From an uncultured Hyphomicrobiales bacterium (GTDB lineage Bacteria; Pseudomonadota; Alphaproteobacteria; Rhizobiales; Beijerinckiaceae): 64,000 nucleotides of DNA. Location of the stretch: positions 1 to 64,000 of the forward strand of contig CAIKAR010000018.1 of NCBI GenBank assembly GCA_903825465.1. The letters are read 5' to 3'. Positions 46,278-54,643 of this stretch are shown in pieces. Each line of letters opens with the position of its first letter. The stretch's first letter is position 1. The position numbers were made by a program, and so were the translations under genes. Under the pieces are notes generated by a model. That model had not been told where the DNA came from, did no database searches, and was given only the letters and a program-made list of their open reading frames with translations.

Positions 46278-47158
46278 GCGCGGTCGCGCCGGGCGCCGAG
46301 GCGGAGCGAACGCCGGGAAGCTTGTGGCGCGCCGCGCGGGGCCTGCCATGGATCCCGCTGTTGATTATCGCTGTGTTCGTGGCGTTTTCCGCGTTTGGCG
46401 AAAGCCTCGCGCCGGTGTCGTCCACCGCCCAGAACCTGCGGTTGCGGTTTTTGCCGCCCGCGTGGCTCGCCGGGGGAAACATCCACTTCCCGCTCGGCAC
46501 CGACAATCTCGGGCGCGACGTTCTCAGCCGGGTTGTCGTCGGCGCCCGCGCCTCGTTCGTCGTGTCGATCGCGGCGCTGGCTTTCGGCTCCGTGTTGGGG
46601 TCGTTGATCGGCCTCGTGTCCGGCTTCTACGGCGGCAGGGTCGACGCGTTTATCATGCGCTTCGCCGATGGCATGATGGCGTTCCCGCTTGTTCTGGCGG
46701 CTCTGCTTCTCGTCGCGGTCGTGGGGCCGGGCGTCGCGACGGTGGTTTTCGCGACCTCGATGATCCTGTGGGCGCGGTTCGCGCGCCTCGTTCGCGGCGA
46801 GGTTCTAAGCGTGCGCGAGCGCGATTTCATCCTGTTGGCGCGCGTCGCCGGCGCGTCGCCCGCGCGTCTGATGTTCGTTCACATCCTGCCAAACGTGCTC
46901 AACAGCGTCGTCGTGCTTTTGACGCTGGAGCTTGGTTTCGTGATCATCGTCGAGGCGACGCTCGGTTTTCTCGGCGCGGGCGTGCCGCCGCCGACGCCCA
47001 CCTGGGGCCAAATGGTGGCGGGCGGACGCACCTACCTTGAAACAGCGTGGTGGATTTCGGTGTTTCCCGGCCTGGCGATCGCGCTCGTCGTCCTGGCGTT
47101 CAACCTGCTGGGCGACTGGCTTCGCGACCGTCTCGACCCCCGGCTTAGGCGGCTTTGA
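46274..47158 (+). CDS. Oligopeptide ABC permease, DppC type
   Basis: A 294-residue membrane protein overlapping the previous gene by 4 bp. The N-terminal helix VPWIPLLIIAVFVAFSAFG-like region, followed by HFPLGTDNLGRDVLSRVVVGAR and the EAA loop LARVAGASPARLMFVHILPN, identifies DppC/OppC permeases. Its stop is 9 bp before the convergent stop of modA. With DppB it would transport the ligand of the receptor at 41471. Confidence 0.9.
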   Translation: MSAVAPGAEAERTPGSLWRAARGLPWIPLLIIAVFVAFSAFGESLAPVSSTAQNLRLRFLPPAWLAGGNIHFPLGTDNLGRDVLSRVVVGARASFVVSIAALAFGSVLGSLIGLVSGFYGGRVDAFIMRFADGMMAFPLVLAALLLVAVVGPGVATVVFATSMILWARFARLVRGEVLSVRERDFILLARVAGASPARLMFVHILPNVLNSVVVLLTLELGFVIIVEATLGFLGAGVPPPTPTWGQMVAGGRTYLETAWWISVFPGLAIALVVLAFNLLGDWLRDRLDPRLRRL

Positions 47159-47168
47159 AATCGCGGCG

Positions 47169-47969
47169 CTATTTCTTCGCGGCGATCTCGTACCCGAATT
47201 TTTCAATGACCGCGCGCGCCTCCGGTCCCTTCATGAAATCGAGAAAGGCCGTCGCCGCCGCGTTGCCGGCGCCTTTCTTCAGCAGAACCGCGTCCTGCAA
47301 GATGGGCGTGTAGAGGTTCTGCGGCACCATCCAGCGCGAGCCCGCGGCGTTGCCCGAGAGTTGCGACAGCGCGACGAAACCAAGTTCCGCGTTGCCCGTG
47401 TCGATGAACTGGAAGGCCTGCGCGATGCTCGTGCCCTGCACGATCTTCGTCTTGGCGGCGTCGTAAACGCCCAGCGTTTTCATGGTTTCAATCGCCGCGG
47501 CGCCGTAGGGCGCGGCGGCCGGGTCGGCGATGGAAATCTTCGTCCACGCGCCGCTCTTCAACGTCGCGTCGCCCTTCACGAGGCTGGCGTCCTTGCTCCA
47601 CAAAACGAGCTTGCCGACGGCGTAGGTGAACTGCGTGCCCGCGGCGGCGAGCCCGTCGGCGAGGAGCTTTGTCGGACGCTCCTGGTCCGCCGAAAGCATG
47701 ATCTCGAACGGCGCGTCCTGCGTGATCTGTGTGTAGAAATTGCCCGACGCGCCGAAGCTCAACACGGCTTCGTTGCCGGTCTTCCGCTTGTAGAGCGCGG
47801 CGATCTCCTTGGCCGGCTCGGTGAAATTGGCGGCGACCGCGACGGTTGTCTGCTTCGCCGCGACGGCGGCCGCGGGCGCCTTCGCAGGGGCTTGCGCGAA
47901 GGCGGGGGCGGCCACGTAAAACGCGAGCGTGGCGAGGCCCGCGATCCGGCTGAGTTTCATCGTCTTCAT
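47169..47969 (-). CDS. modA: ModA molybdate-binding protein
   Basis: A 266-residue secreted protein with signal peptide MKTMKLSRIAGLATLAFYVA, cleaved near AFAQ. The mature domain starts TTVAVAANFTEPAKEIAALYKR and includes VLSFGASGNFYTQI, a typical anion pocket with a serine-rich turn, and AELGFVALSQLSG at the C-terminal lobe. ModA binds molybdate or tungstate for the ModBC importer. No modB or modC gene follows; the next genes belong to an oligopeptide importer. A GGGGAAG ribosome-binding site precedes the ATG. It is divergent from mop, sharing a 127-bp regulatory region. Confidence 0.85.
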   Translation of the reverse strand: MKTMKLSRIAGLATLAFYVAAPAFAQAPAKAPAAAVAAKQTTVAVAANFTEPAKEIAALYKRKTGNEAVLSFGASGNFYTQITQDAPFEIMLSADQERPTKLLADGLAAAGTQFTYAVGKLVLWSKDASLVKGDATLKSGAWTKISIADPAAAPYGAAAIETMKTLGVYDAAKTKIVQGTSIAQAFQFIDTGNAELGFVALSQLSGNAAGSRWMVPQNLYTPILQDAVLLKKGAGNAAATAFLDFMKGPEARAVIEKFGYEIAAKK

Positions 47970-48059
47970 TTCGGCTTCCCCTGGTGTTGGCGGTCGCGTC
48001 GCGCGGCGGCGTTTCCTGGTTGGATTCGCCTTTCAGTATGACAACGGATATATCATGTC

Positions 48060-48076
48060 CATCCCATATGGGGATG
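48060..48076. promoter_or_regulatory. Palindrome between modA and mop
   Basis: Perfect arms CATCCC and GGGATG separated by 5 bp (ATATG), close to an AT-rich GATATATC stretch. It lies 21 bp before the Mop start and 91 bp from modA. A site for a molybdate-responsive ModE-type regulator is a possibility, but it does not match the classical ModE box closely. Confidence 0.35.
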
Positions 48077-48096
48077 CAAGCGTCCTGAGGTCCGTC

Positions 48097-48309
48097 ATGA
48101 AAATAAGCGCGCGAAACCAGCTCAAGGGAACGGTCGTCGATGTGGTGAAGGGCGCCACGACGTCTCATGTCCGCGTCGATATTGGCGGCGGCGCCATCGT
48201 CACGGCGTCGATCACCAACGAATCCGTCGCCGACCTCAAAATCGTCAAGGGTTTGAAGGTCACGACAGTGGTCAAGTCTTCCGACGTCATGATCGCGATC
48301 GAAGACTAG
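48097..48309 (+). CDS. mop: Mop-type molybdenum-pterin-binding protein (single TOBE domain)
   Basis: A 70-residue protein starting MKISARNQLKGTVVDVVKGATTSHV. It is one Mop/TOBE domain with the typical ends SARNQL and VMIAIED, the small molybdate-binding fold that forms a hexamer and stores molybdate or tungstate in the cytoplasm. A CGTCCTGAGG element upstream provides a weak Shine-Dalgarno; the longer open frame from 47929 is rejected. It stands 36 bp before the type II importer receptor and is divergent from modA, so the three are probably regulated together. Confidence 0.88.
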   Translation: MKISARNQLKGTVVDVVKGATTSHVRVDIGGGAIVTASITNESVADLKIVKGLKVTTVVKSSDVMIAIED

Positions 48310-48345
48310 TCTTCCGGGGTTCCCGGGAACGCGATGGAGGACATC

Positions 48346-49383
48346 ATGCGTCTGCGCCGTTTCGCGGGCATCGCCTGCGCCATCGCGGGTTGTCTCGCGC
48401 TCGCGCCGGCCTCGGCGCGGAGCGTCGTCGATTCCGCGGGCCGAACCGTCGATATTCCCGAAAATATCGCCAAAGTTTTTACGGCGGGGCCACCGGCGTC
48501 CACGCTGCTCTACGCGCTGGCGCCGCGGGACATGATGGGCTGGGTACGCGCGCCGCGCCCTGAAGAGAAGCCCTACCTGATGCCCGCGGTTCGGGAATTG
48601 CCGACGCTTGGGCGCCTCACGGGCCGGGGCGACACGCTCAACCTCGAACAATTGCTGGCGGACAAACCCGACATCATCGTCGATTTCGGCACGATCGCCG
48701 ACACTTATAAATCGCTGGCCGACCGCGTTCAGGCGCAGACCGGCATTCCTTACCTCCTGATCGACGGGCGATTTCAGAACACGCCCGCCGCGATCCGATT
48801 GCTCGCCGACATTTTGGGCGTGAAGGAGCGCGGCGAAGCTCTCGCGCGCGAGGCGGAGCAAACATTCGCCGACGTCGATGGCGTTCTCGCCAAAGTTCCC
48901 ATGGACGCGCGTCCGCGCGTTTATATGGCGCGGGGACCGGAGGGCCTGGAATCCGGTTCGCGCGGATCGATCAACACCGAAATCATCGAGCGCGTCGGCG
49001 GCGTCAATGTCGTCGAAGGGCTCCGCGAAAAGGGGGGGCTGGTCAAGACATCGCTTGAGCAGGTCATCGCCTGGGCGCCGGACACGATTGTGACGCTCGA
49101 CAAAGGCTTCGCGCGCGGCGTGGCGGCGAAAGCGGAGTGGAAGCCGGTGCCGGCGGTCGCGTCGAATCGCGTGTTCTTCGCGCCCGAATTGCCTTTCGGC
49201 TTTGTCGATTCGCCGCCGTCGGTGAACCGGTTGATCGGGCTGACGTGGCTGTCGCACAAGCTGTATCCGACTCAGAGTCCAGGCGATTTGCGAACCCAGG
49301 TTCGGGCCTTTTTTCACCTGTTTTATCAGGTCGATCCAAACGACGACGAGCTCGGCCGCCTGCTCGATGGCGCGGGCGGCTGA
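48346..49383 (+). CDS. Type II ABC receptor, BtuF/MolA-like
   Basis: A 345-residue secreted protein with the signal peptide MRLRRFAGIACAIAGCLAL. The ATG at 48346 has a good GGAGG 5 bp upstream; the ATG at 48334 is inside it. The mature protein starts VVDSAGRTVDIPENIAKVFT, and includes LLADKPDIIVDFGT, PYLLIDGRF and YMARGPEGLE, matching the helix-backbone receptors of iron siderophore, cobalamin and MolA molybdate systems. The neighbours modA and mop favour molybdate or tungstate, as in the Haemophilus MolBCA system. It is followed by its permease 6 bp later. Confidence 0.82.
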   Translation: MRLRRFAGIACAIAGCLALAPASARSVVDSAGRTVDIPENIAKVFTAGPPASTLLYALAPRDMMGWVRAPRPEEKPYLMPAVRELPTLGRLTGRGDTLNLEQLLADKPDIIVDFGTIADTYKSLADRVQAQTGIPYLLIDGRFQNTPAAIRLLADILGVKERGEALAREAEQTFADVDGVLAKVPMDARPRVYMARGPEGLESGSRGSINTEIIERVGGVNVVEGLREKGGLVKTSLEQVIAWAPDTIVTLDKGFARGVAAKAEWKPVPAVASNRVFFAPELPFGFVDSPPSVNRLIGLTWLSHKLYPTQSPGDLRTQVRAFFHLFYQVDPNDDELGRLLDGAGG

Positions 49384-49389
49384 ACGGAC

Positions 49390-50394
49390 TTGAACCTCCC
49401 GCGCACCTTTGTTTTGCTCGCTGCGCTTCTGATCGCCGTCGCGATCGTCGCGGCGGGCGTGGGGCCGTATCGCATTCCTCCGCTGGAGGTTGTGCGCGCG
49501 GTCTGGCAGCGCGCGTCGGGCGGCGACGTTCCGGGCGCGGTCGGAACCGTTCTCTTCAATATTCGCCTTCCACGCGTTCTCGCCGCCGCGGTTGTCGGCG
49601 CCGCTTTGTCGGCGGCGGGCGCCGCCTATCAAAGCCTGTTTCGCAATCCGCTCGTTTCCCCCGACATTCTCGGCGTTTCCACCGGCGCGGGGCTTGGCGC
49701 TGTTGTTGGCATCTTGTTTGGCCTGCCGGTCGCGCTCATTCAACTGCTCGGATTCGCCGGTGGCCTGACGACGGTGTTCATCGTCGCGGCGCTGGCGCGC
49801 ACGCTGCGGGGTGGCGGCGACATTCTGGTGCTTGTGCTCGCCGGCATCGTCGTCGGCGCCCTCGCGGGAGCGGCGATCTCGCTGGTGAAAGTGCTGGCCG
49901 ATCCCTATGACCAGTTGCCGGCGATCACGTTCTGGCTCCTCGGCAGTTTGGCCGGGGTGAAGTCCTCCGATGTCGCGGTGACGACGCTCATCGTTTTGGC
50001 CGGGCTCGCGCCAATAATCCTGTTTCGCTGGCGCATCGGCGTGCTCTCGCTCGGCGACGACGAGGCGCGCGCGCTCGGCGTCGAGGTCCGGCGCCTGCGC
50101 GGGCTCGTGATCGCCGCGGCGACTTTGATCACATCCGCCGTCGTCGCGATATCGGGCGTCATCGGCTGGGTCGGCCTGATGGTGCCGCTCATGGCGCGCC
50201 TGCTCGTCGGCCCGCGGTTCGACCGCCTGTTGCCGGCCTCGATCCTGCTTGGCGCGGGCTTCATGATCGCGGTGGACACATTGGCGCGCTCGGCCGCGAA
50301 AATCGAGATTCCACTGGGCGTTTTGACGGCGGTCATCGGCGGGCCGGTGTTTGTCTGGCTTTTGGCGCGCGGGCGCGACAGGGGCGTGCGTTGA
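49390..50394 (+). CDS. FecCD-type (BtuC/MolB) ABC permease
   Basis: A 334-residue membrane protein from a TTG start, with about ten helices. FNIRLPRVLAAAVVGAALSAAGAAYQ followed by NPLVSPDILGVSTGAGLGAV is the standard FecCD N-terminal signature. SLGDDEARALGVEVRRLR is the coupling loop to the ATPase, and SGVIGWVGLMVPLMARLL follows. It is the permease of the type II importer and overlaps the ATPase gene by 4 bp (TTGA). Confidence 0.9.
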   Translation: MNLPRTFVLLAALLIAVAIVAAGVGPYRIPPLEVVRAVWQRASGGDVPGAVGTVLFNIRLPRVLAAAVVGAALSAAGAAYQSLFRNPLVSPDILGVSTGAGLGAVVGILFGLPVALIQLLGFAGGLTTVFIVAALARTLRGGGDILVLVLAGIVVGALAGAAISLVKVLADPYDQLPAITFWLLGSLAGVKSSDVAVTTLIVLAGLAPIILFRWRIGVLSLGDDEARALGVEVRRLRGLVIAAATLITSAVVAISGVIGWVGLMVPLMARLLVGPRFDRLLPASILLGAGFMIAVDTLARSAAKIEIPLGVLTAVIGGPVFVWLLARGRDRGVR

Positions 50395-51188
50395 GGGGCC
50401 TCGCGGCGCGCGGCCTCTCGATCGGCTATGGCGGCGTCGCCATCGCGCGCGGCGTCGACCTGTCGATCCAACAGGGTGAAATCACTTGCCTGCTGGGCCC
50501 CAACGGCGTTGGCAAGACCACGCTGTTCAAGACGCTGCTGGGGCTGCTGCCGGCGCTCGGCGGCGCCGTGACGGTCGATGGCGTTGATATCTCCCGCATG
50601 CGCCGGGCCGATATCGCGCGCGTCATCGCCTATGTCCCGCAGTCGCATCCGCCGGATTTCGCCTACACCGTGCGCGACCTCGTCGTCATGGGCCGCACCG
50701 CCGGCCTCGGCGCTTTCAAAACCCCGGGGCGCGCCGATATCGAGGCGGCGTCGCGCGCGCTCGACACGCTTGGCGTCGCCAACCTCGCCGACCGCGACGC
50801 CACCCGCATATCCGGCGGGCAGCTTCAACTCGCGTTGATCGCGCGCGCCCTCGCGCAGGAAGCGACCGTCATTGTCATGGACGAGCCCACGGCGAGCCTC
50901 GACATCGCCAACCGCGTCCTCGTGCTGGAAACCGTCCGCTCGCTGGCGGAGCGCGGACATGCGGTTGTCATGTCCACCCACGAGCCCGAACACGCCTTCG
51001 CGGTCGCGCATTTTGTGGCGGCGCTCGGCCCGCAAAACCACTTCGTCGCCGGGCCGGTCGAGGAGGTGCTGACCGACGAAGAGCTGTCGCGCCTCTACGG
51101 CGTCGATCTCCGCGTCGAGCGCGCCCCGTCGGGCCGCGTCGTTGTTGGTCCAAGGGAGAAGAAGGGAAGCGCGCCGCCGGTTATCTGA
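50391..51188 (+). CDS. Type II importer ATPase, BtuD/MolC-like
   Basis: A 265-residue ABC ATPase starting at TTG 50391. Walker A is GPNGVGKTTL, the signature is ISGGQLQLALIARAL, and Walker B is VIVMDEPTASLD. The segment PPDFAYTVRDLVVMGRTAGLG is typical of the iron/cobalamin/molybdate group. It completes the importer with the two preceding genes. The stop overlaps the convergent DUF6460 gene by 8 bp. Confidence 0.9.
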   Translation: MRGLAARGLSIGYGGVAIARGVDLSIQQGEITCLLGPNGVGKTTLFKTLLGLLPALGGAVTVDGVDISRMRRADIARVIAYVPQSHPPDFAYTVRDLVVMGRTAGLGAFKTPGRADIEAASRALDTLGVANLADRDATRISGGQLQLALIARALAQEATVIVMDEPTASLDIANRVLVLETVRSLAERGHAVVMSTHEPEHAFAVAHFVAALGPQNHFVAGPVEEVLTDEELSRLYGVDLRVERAPSGRVVVGPREKKGSAPPVI

Positions 51189-51525
51189 CCGGGCGCTGGC
51201 TCAGCAGCCGCGTGATCAACCAGACCGGCACGACCAGCGCCGCGCCGGCGAGCACATATTCGCCCACTTCGCGCACCGCGTCGAAGCCAAGGTTCCACAA
51301 GCGCTCAAACAGCCGGTCGATGGCGCGGAAGATGTCCCAGGGCCGGATGTCGAGCCACATCAGCAACGCGCCGACAATCATCGACACGAAGAACAGCCGG
51401 ACGAAAACCGCCGCTGGCGAACCTCCGAGAAAGCGGTTCAGGCCGGTCGACGCCGCCATCGGCGGCTCGGCGGTTCCCGTGCCGCTGGTCCAGCGGGGGT
51501 TCGGCGGCTCGATGGTCTGGGACAT
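51181..51525 (-). CDS. DUF6460 membrane protein
   Basis: A 114-residue protein with a disordered N-terminus (SQTIEPPNPRWTSGTG), one helix VRLFFVSMIVGALLMWLD and a second hydrophobic stretch EYVLAGAALVVPVWLITRLL. The segment IRPWDIFRAIDRLFERLWNLGF between them is characteristic of DUF6460, a family of alphaproteobacterial membrane proteins without known function. It is convergent with the importer ATPase gene and lies 43 bp downstream of the next gene on the same strand. Confidence 0.8.
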   Translation of the reverse strand: MSQTIEPPNPRWTSGTGTAEPPMAASTGLNRFLGGSPAAVFVRLFFVSMIVGALLMWLDIRPWDIFRAIDRLFERLWNLGFDAVREVGEYVLAGAALVVPVWLITRLLSQRPVR

Positions 51526-51578
51526 GGCAAGGGCCTTCGGGAAACCTGGTTTTCGGAAAATATGTCGATGGGGGCTAT

Positions 51579-51968
51579 TCAGGTGCGGTCGCGCGGGTCG
51601 GCGTCGCCTTCGCGCATCATCCGCATCATGCGTCGCATGAAATCCTCGGCGTAATCAAGCGCCTTGCCCATGTCTTCGCGGCTGGGCAGGGATTTCATCG
51701 GCGACGTGGACTTTTCACGCGCTTCGAGTTCGGCGTTTTTCGTGGCGAGGCGGTCGATTTCCGCGTTGAGCGCCGCGCGGTCGTCCGCCGCCGCCCGGCA
51801 CTCGGCGCTGGCTTCCTTGACGACGCAGAGCGACACCGCGCCGGTGCGCGTATCGAGCCGCAAAAAGCCGTTGGCCGTGGGCGTCATCGAGTAGCGCCCC
51901 GCGTCCCCGTCGTCCGCAAAGGCGGGGCAGGCGAGGACGACCAGGGTGGCGGCGAATAAAAGGCGCAT
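51579..51968 (-). CDS. Secreted coiled-coil protein, unknown function
   Basis: A 129-residue protein with signal peptide MRLLFAATLVVLACPAFA. A short beta-rich stretch (YSMTPTANGFLRLDTRTGAVS with SLCVVKEASAEC) is followed by a coiled coil from ADDRAALNAEIDRLATKNAEL and a charged, methionine-rich tail RRMMRMMREGDADPRD. Two cysteines in the beta part may form a disulfide. The start at 51968 is fixed by the signal peptide; the longer frame above has no signal. Function unknown, probably periplasmic. Confidence 0.7.
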   Translation of the reverse strand: MRLLFAATLVVLACPAFADDGDAGRYSMTPTANGFLRLDTRTGAVSLCVVKEASAECRAAADDRAALNAEIDRLATKNAELEAREKSTSPMKSLPSREDMGKALDYAEDFMRRMMRMMREGDADPRDRT

Positions 51969-52045
51969 GGGAGGACTCCCCGAGGGCGCGATGAATATGG
52001 CTGGGGCCGATGGCGAAACAAGGGCGGGGAGGGGGCGCGCCAAAC

Positions 52046-53917
52046 CTAACCCGCGGCCTCCACTTCCTCCGTCAACGCCAGCCATTCCTCCTCGGCGTTC
52101 GTCAGCGCCCTTTGGACATCCGCGCGCTGCGCCGCGAGCTGGCCGGCTTTGCCGGAATCCCTGGCGTAGGCCGCGGGGTCGGCGAGCGCCGCGTCGACGC
52201 GCCGCAACAGGTCTTCGAATTTCCGCATGCGGTCTTCGGCCGCCTGGATTTGCCGCCGCACCATGCCGGCGTCGCGGCGCGGCTTCGGCGTTTCCATCCG
52301 CGGCGCCGGAGTTTCGGGCGGCGTTTCCCGCGGTTTCGACGCGGGCGGCCCGTTGGCGCTGTCCAGCACGAATTTTTGGTAATCCGCCATGTCGCCGTCG
52401 AAGTTTTTCACCGTGCCGTCGGCGACGAGCCACAACCTGTCGGCGCACGCCTCCAGCAAGCGCCGATCATGCGAGACGAGAATCACGGCGCCTTCGTAGT
52501 CGTTGATCGCGTCGATCAAGGCGGCGCGGCTGTCGATGTCGAGATGGTTCGTCGGCTCGTCGAGAATGACCAGCGAGGGGCCCGAGAACGTCGCCAGTCC
52601 CATCAGCAAGCGCGCCTTCTCGCCGCCCGAGAGCTGCGTGATCCGCGTGTCCGCCTTCACGTTGGGAAAGCCAATGCGGGCGCAGGCGCCGCGGATTTTC
52701 GATTCGCCTTCGCCCGGCATTAGCTCCGCCACATGCGAATAAGGCGTGCCGCGCTCGTCGAGGTCGTCGATCTGATGCTGCGCGAAAAAGCCCACGTCGA
52801 GTTTTATCGCGCGCTTCACGACGCCCGCCAGCGGGTCGAGCCTGCCGGCGACAAGTTTCGCGAACGTCGATTTGCCGTTGCCGTTCGAGCCCAGGAGGCC
52901 GATGCGGTCGTCGTTTGAAATCGACAGGCTCATTTGCGACAGAACAGTCGTGTCGCCATAGCCGGCGCTGGCGCGCTCCATCTGGACAATGGGCGGCGAC
53001 AGCGGCTTGGCGGGGGAGGGGAAGCGGAAAGGCAGCACGTCCGTGTCGATGATCGCGCCGACATCCTCCATTTTCGCCAGCATCTTGACGCGCGACTGCG
53101 CCTGCCGCGCCTTGGTGGCGGACGCGCGGAAGCGGTCGACGAAGGCTTGCATGTGCGCGCGCTTCTCGGCCTGCTTTTTTTGCTGTTTTTGCAACACGAT
53201 TTGCTGCTCGCGCCGCTGCTTTTCGAAGCTTGTGTAATTGCCCTTCCACAAGACCAGCTTGCCCTGGTCGAGGTGCAGGATGTGGTCGGCGACATCGTCG
53301 AGCAGGTCGCGGTCGTGGCTGATGACGATGACGGTCGCGGGGTAGTGTTGGAGATAGTCGACGAGCCACAACGCGCCCTCGAGATCGAGGTAGTTGGTGG
53401 GCTCGTCGAGCAGCAGAATGTCCGGCGCCGAAAACAGCACGGCGGCGAGCGCGACGCGCATGCGCCAACCGCCGGAAAACTCGGACAGCGCGCGATGCTG
53501 CGCCTCGTGGTCGAAGCCGAGGCCCGAAAGGATGCCCGCCGCCCGCGCCGGCGCGGAATGCGCGTCGATATCGACGAGGCGCGTCTGAATTTCGGCGATG
53601 CGCATGGGGTCGGCGGCGGTGTCGGCCTCCGCCATCAGTTCGGCGCGCTCGACGTCGGCGGAAAGCACGAAATCGACGAGTTTTCCCGGGCCCCCCGGGG
53701 CCTCCTGCTCGACGCGGCCGAGCCTCGCCTGCCGGGGAATCTGGATCGAGCCGCCCTCGGCGTCGATCTCGCCGGCGATCATGCGGAACAGCGTGGTTTT
53801 GCCCGCGCCGTTGCGGCCGACAAAACCCACGCGGGCGCGCTCCGGCAAGGCCGCCGAGGCCGCTTCGAACAACAGGCGCGGCCCGATGCGGTAGGTGATC
53901 TCGTTGATGTGCAGCAT
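52046..53917 (-). CDS. ABC-F family ATPase (Uup/YheS-like)
   Basis: A 623-residue protein with two ABC domains on one chain and no membrane segments. Domain 1 has GRNGAGKTTL, LSEFSGGWRMR and LLLDEPTNYLD; domain 2 has GSNGNGKSTF, LSGGEKARLL and VILDEPTNHLD. The linker between them (EKQRREQQIVLQKQQKKQAEK) is the charged coiled coil typical of ABC-F proteins. The C-terminus adds a helical RMRKFEDLLRRVDAALAD region like Uup. ABC-F proteins act on ribosomes, easing stalled translation. The start MLHINEITYRIG at 53917 is the family start; the longer reading from 54472 crosses the pyrE gene. Confidence 0.92.
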   Translation of the reverse strand: MLHINEITYRIGPRLLFEAASAALPERARVGFVGRNGAGKTTLFRMIAGEIDAEGGSIQIPRQARLGRVEQEAPGGPGKLVDFVLSADVERAELMAEADTAADPMRIAEIQTRLVDIDAHSAPARAAGILSGLGFDHEAQHRALSEFSGGWRMRVALAAVLFSAPDILLLDEPTNYLDLEGALWLVDYLQHYPATVIVISHDRDLLDDVADHILHLDQGKLVLWKGNYTSFEKQRREQQIVLQKQQKKQAEKRAHMQAFVDRFRASATKARQAQSRVKMLAKMEDVGAIIDTDVLPFRFPSPAKPLSPPIVQMERASAGYGDTTVLSQMSLSISNDDRIGLLGSNGNGKSTFAKLVAGRLDPLAGVVKRAIKLDVGFFAQHQIDDLDERGTPYSHVAELMPGEGESKIRGACARIGFPNVKADTRITQLSGGEKARLLMGLATFSGPSLVILDEPTNHLDIDSRAALIDAINDYEGAVILVSHDRRLLEACADRLWLVADGTVKNFDGDMADYQKFVLDSANGPPASKPRETPPETPAPRMETPKPRRDAGMVRRQIQAAEDRMRKFEDLLRRVDAALADPAAYARDSGKAGQLAAQRADVQRALTNAEEEWLALTEEVEAAG

Positions 53918-54055
53918 GGCGGGCGGGTTTTGACCCGTCGCGCGGCGAAAGGCAATCGTCCCGCGGGTCGCGGACGAAGGGGAGGGATCGTGGGTTGACC
54001 GCCGGCCGCCGGGCTGATTTGGGTTCCGCGACCCCATCGCAGCCGGAGCCCCGCC

Positions 54056-54625
54056 ATGACCGACGCCGCCGCGCGGAAAAACCTCGCCGAAATCATCTAC
54101 CGCCGCTCGTTCGGCCGCGGCGATGTCACGCTCGCCTCGGGCAAGAAGAGCGATTATTATTTCGACATGAAACCCTCGATGCTCGATCCGCAAGGCGCCG
54201 AGACCATCGCGCGCATGATGCACGAGCGCGTTGTCGCCGCGGGCGCGGACCACGTTGGCGGCCTCGAACTGGGCGCGGTGCCGATCACGGGTTCGCTGGT
54301 GGCGGTTTCCGTGTCTTGCGGCAAGCCGCTGCGCGGCTTCATCATGCGTAAAAAGCAGAAGGAACACGGCGCGAAAAAGCACATCGAGGGACTTGCCGCC
54401 GGCGAAAGCCTGAAGGGAAAAAAGATCGCCATTCTCGAAGATGTCACGACGACAGGCGGTTCGGCGGCGCAAGTCATCGAGGAGTGCCGCGCGCAGGGCG
54501 CCGAGGTGGCGCTGGTGCTGTCGATCGTCGACCGCGACGAAGGCGCGGCCGAGTTTTTCGCCGGGCAGGGCGTGACGTTCGAAGCGCTGTTCAAGGCGGG
54601 GGAATTCCGGTCGCGGACCGATTGA
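54056..54625 (+). CDS. pyrE: Orotate phosphoribosyltransferase
   Basis: A 189-residue enzyme of pyrimidine synthesis, making orotidine 5'-phosphate from orotate and PRPP. The PRPP-binding motif is IAILEDVTTTGGSA near residue 122. The N-terminal half has FGRGDVTLASGKKSDYYFDMKP and GGLELGAVPITGSL, and a lysine-rich loop MRKKQKEHGAKKHIEG covers the active site. It starts with ATG 54056 after GCCCCGCC, a weak ribosome site. Divergent from the ABC-F gene and convergent with DUF1003. Alone here, as often in alphaproteobacteria. Confidence 0.94.
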   Translation: MTDAAARKNLAEIIYRRSFGRGDVTLASGKKSDYYFDMKPSMLDPQGAETIARMMHERVVAAGADHVGGLELGAVPITGSLVAVSVSCGKPLRGFIMRKKQKEHGAKKHIEGLAAGESLKGKKIAILEDVTTTGGSAAQVIEECRAQGAEVALVLSIVDRDEGAAEFFAGQGVTFEALFKAGEFRSRTD

Positions 54626-54643
54626 GCGCGTCGGAAATTCCGC

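Noticed and set aside
47488-49743. A 751-codon minus-strand open frame covering mop and the MolA-like receptor
   Set aside because: The plus-strand genes here have signal peptides, family motifs and ribosome-binding sites. The minus frame has none and also overlaps modA in a different frame.
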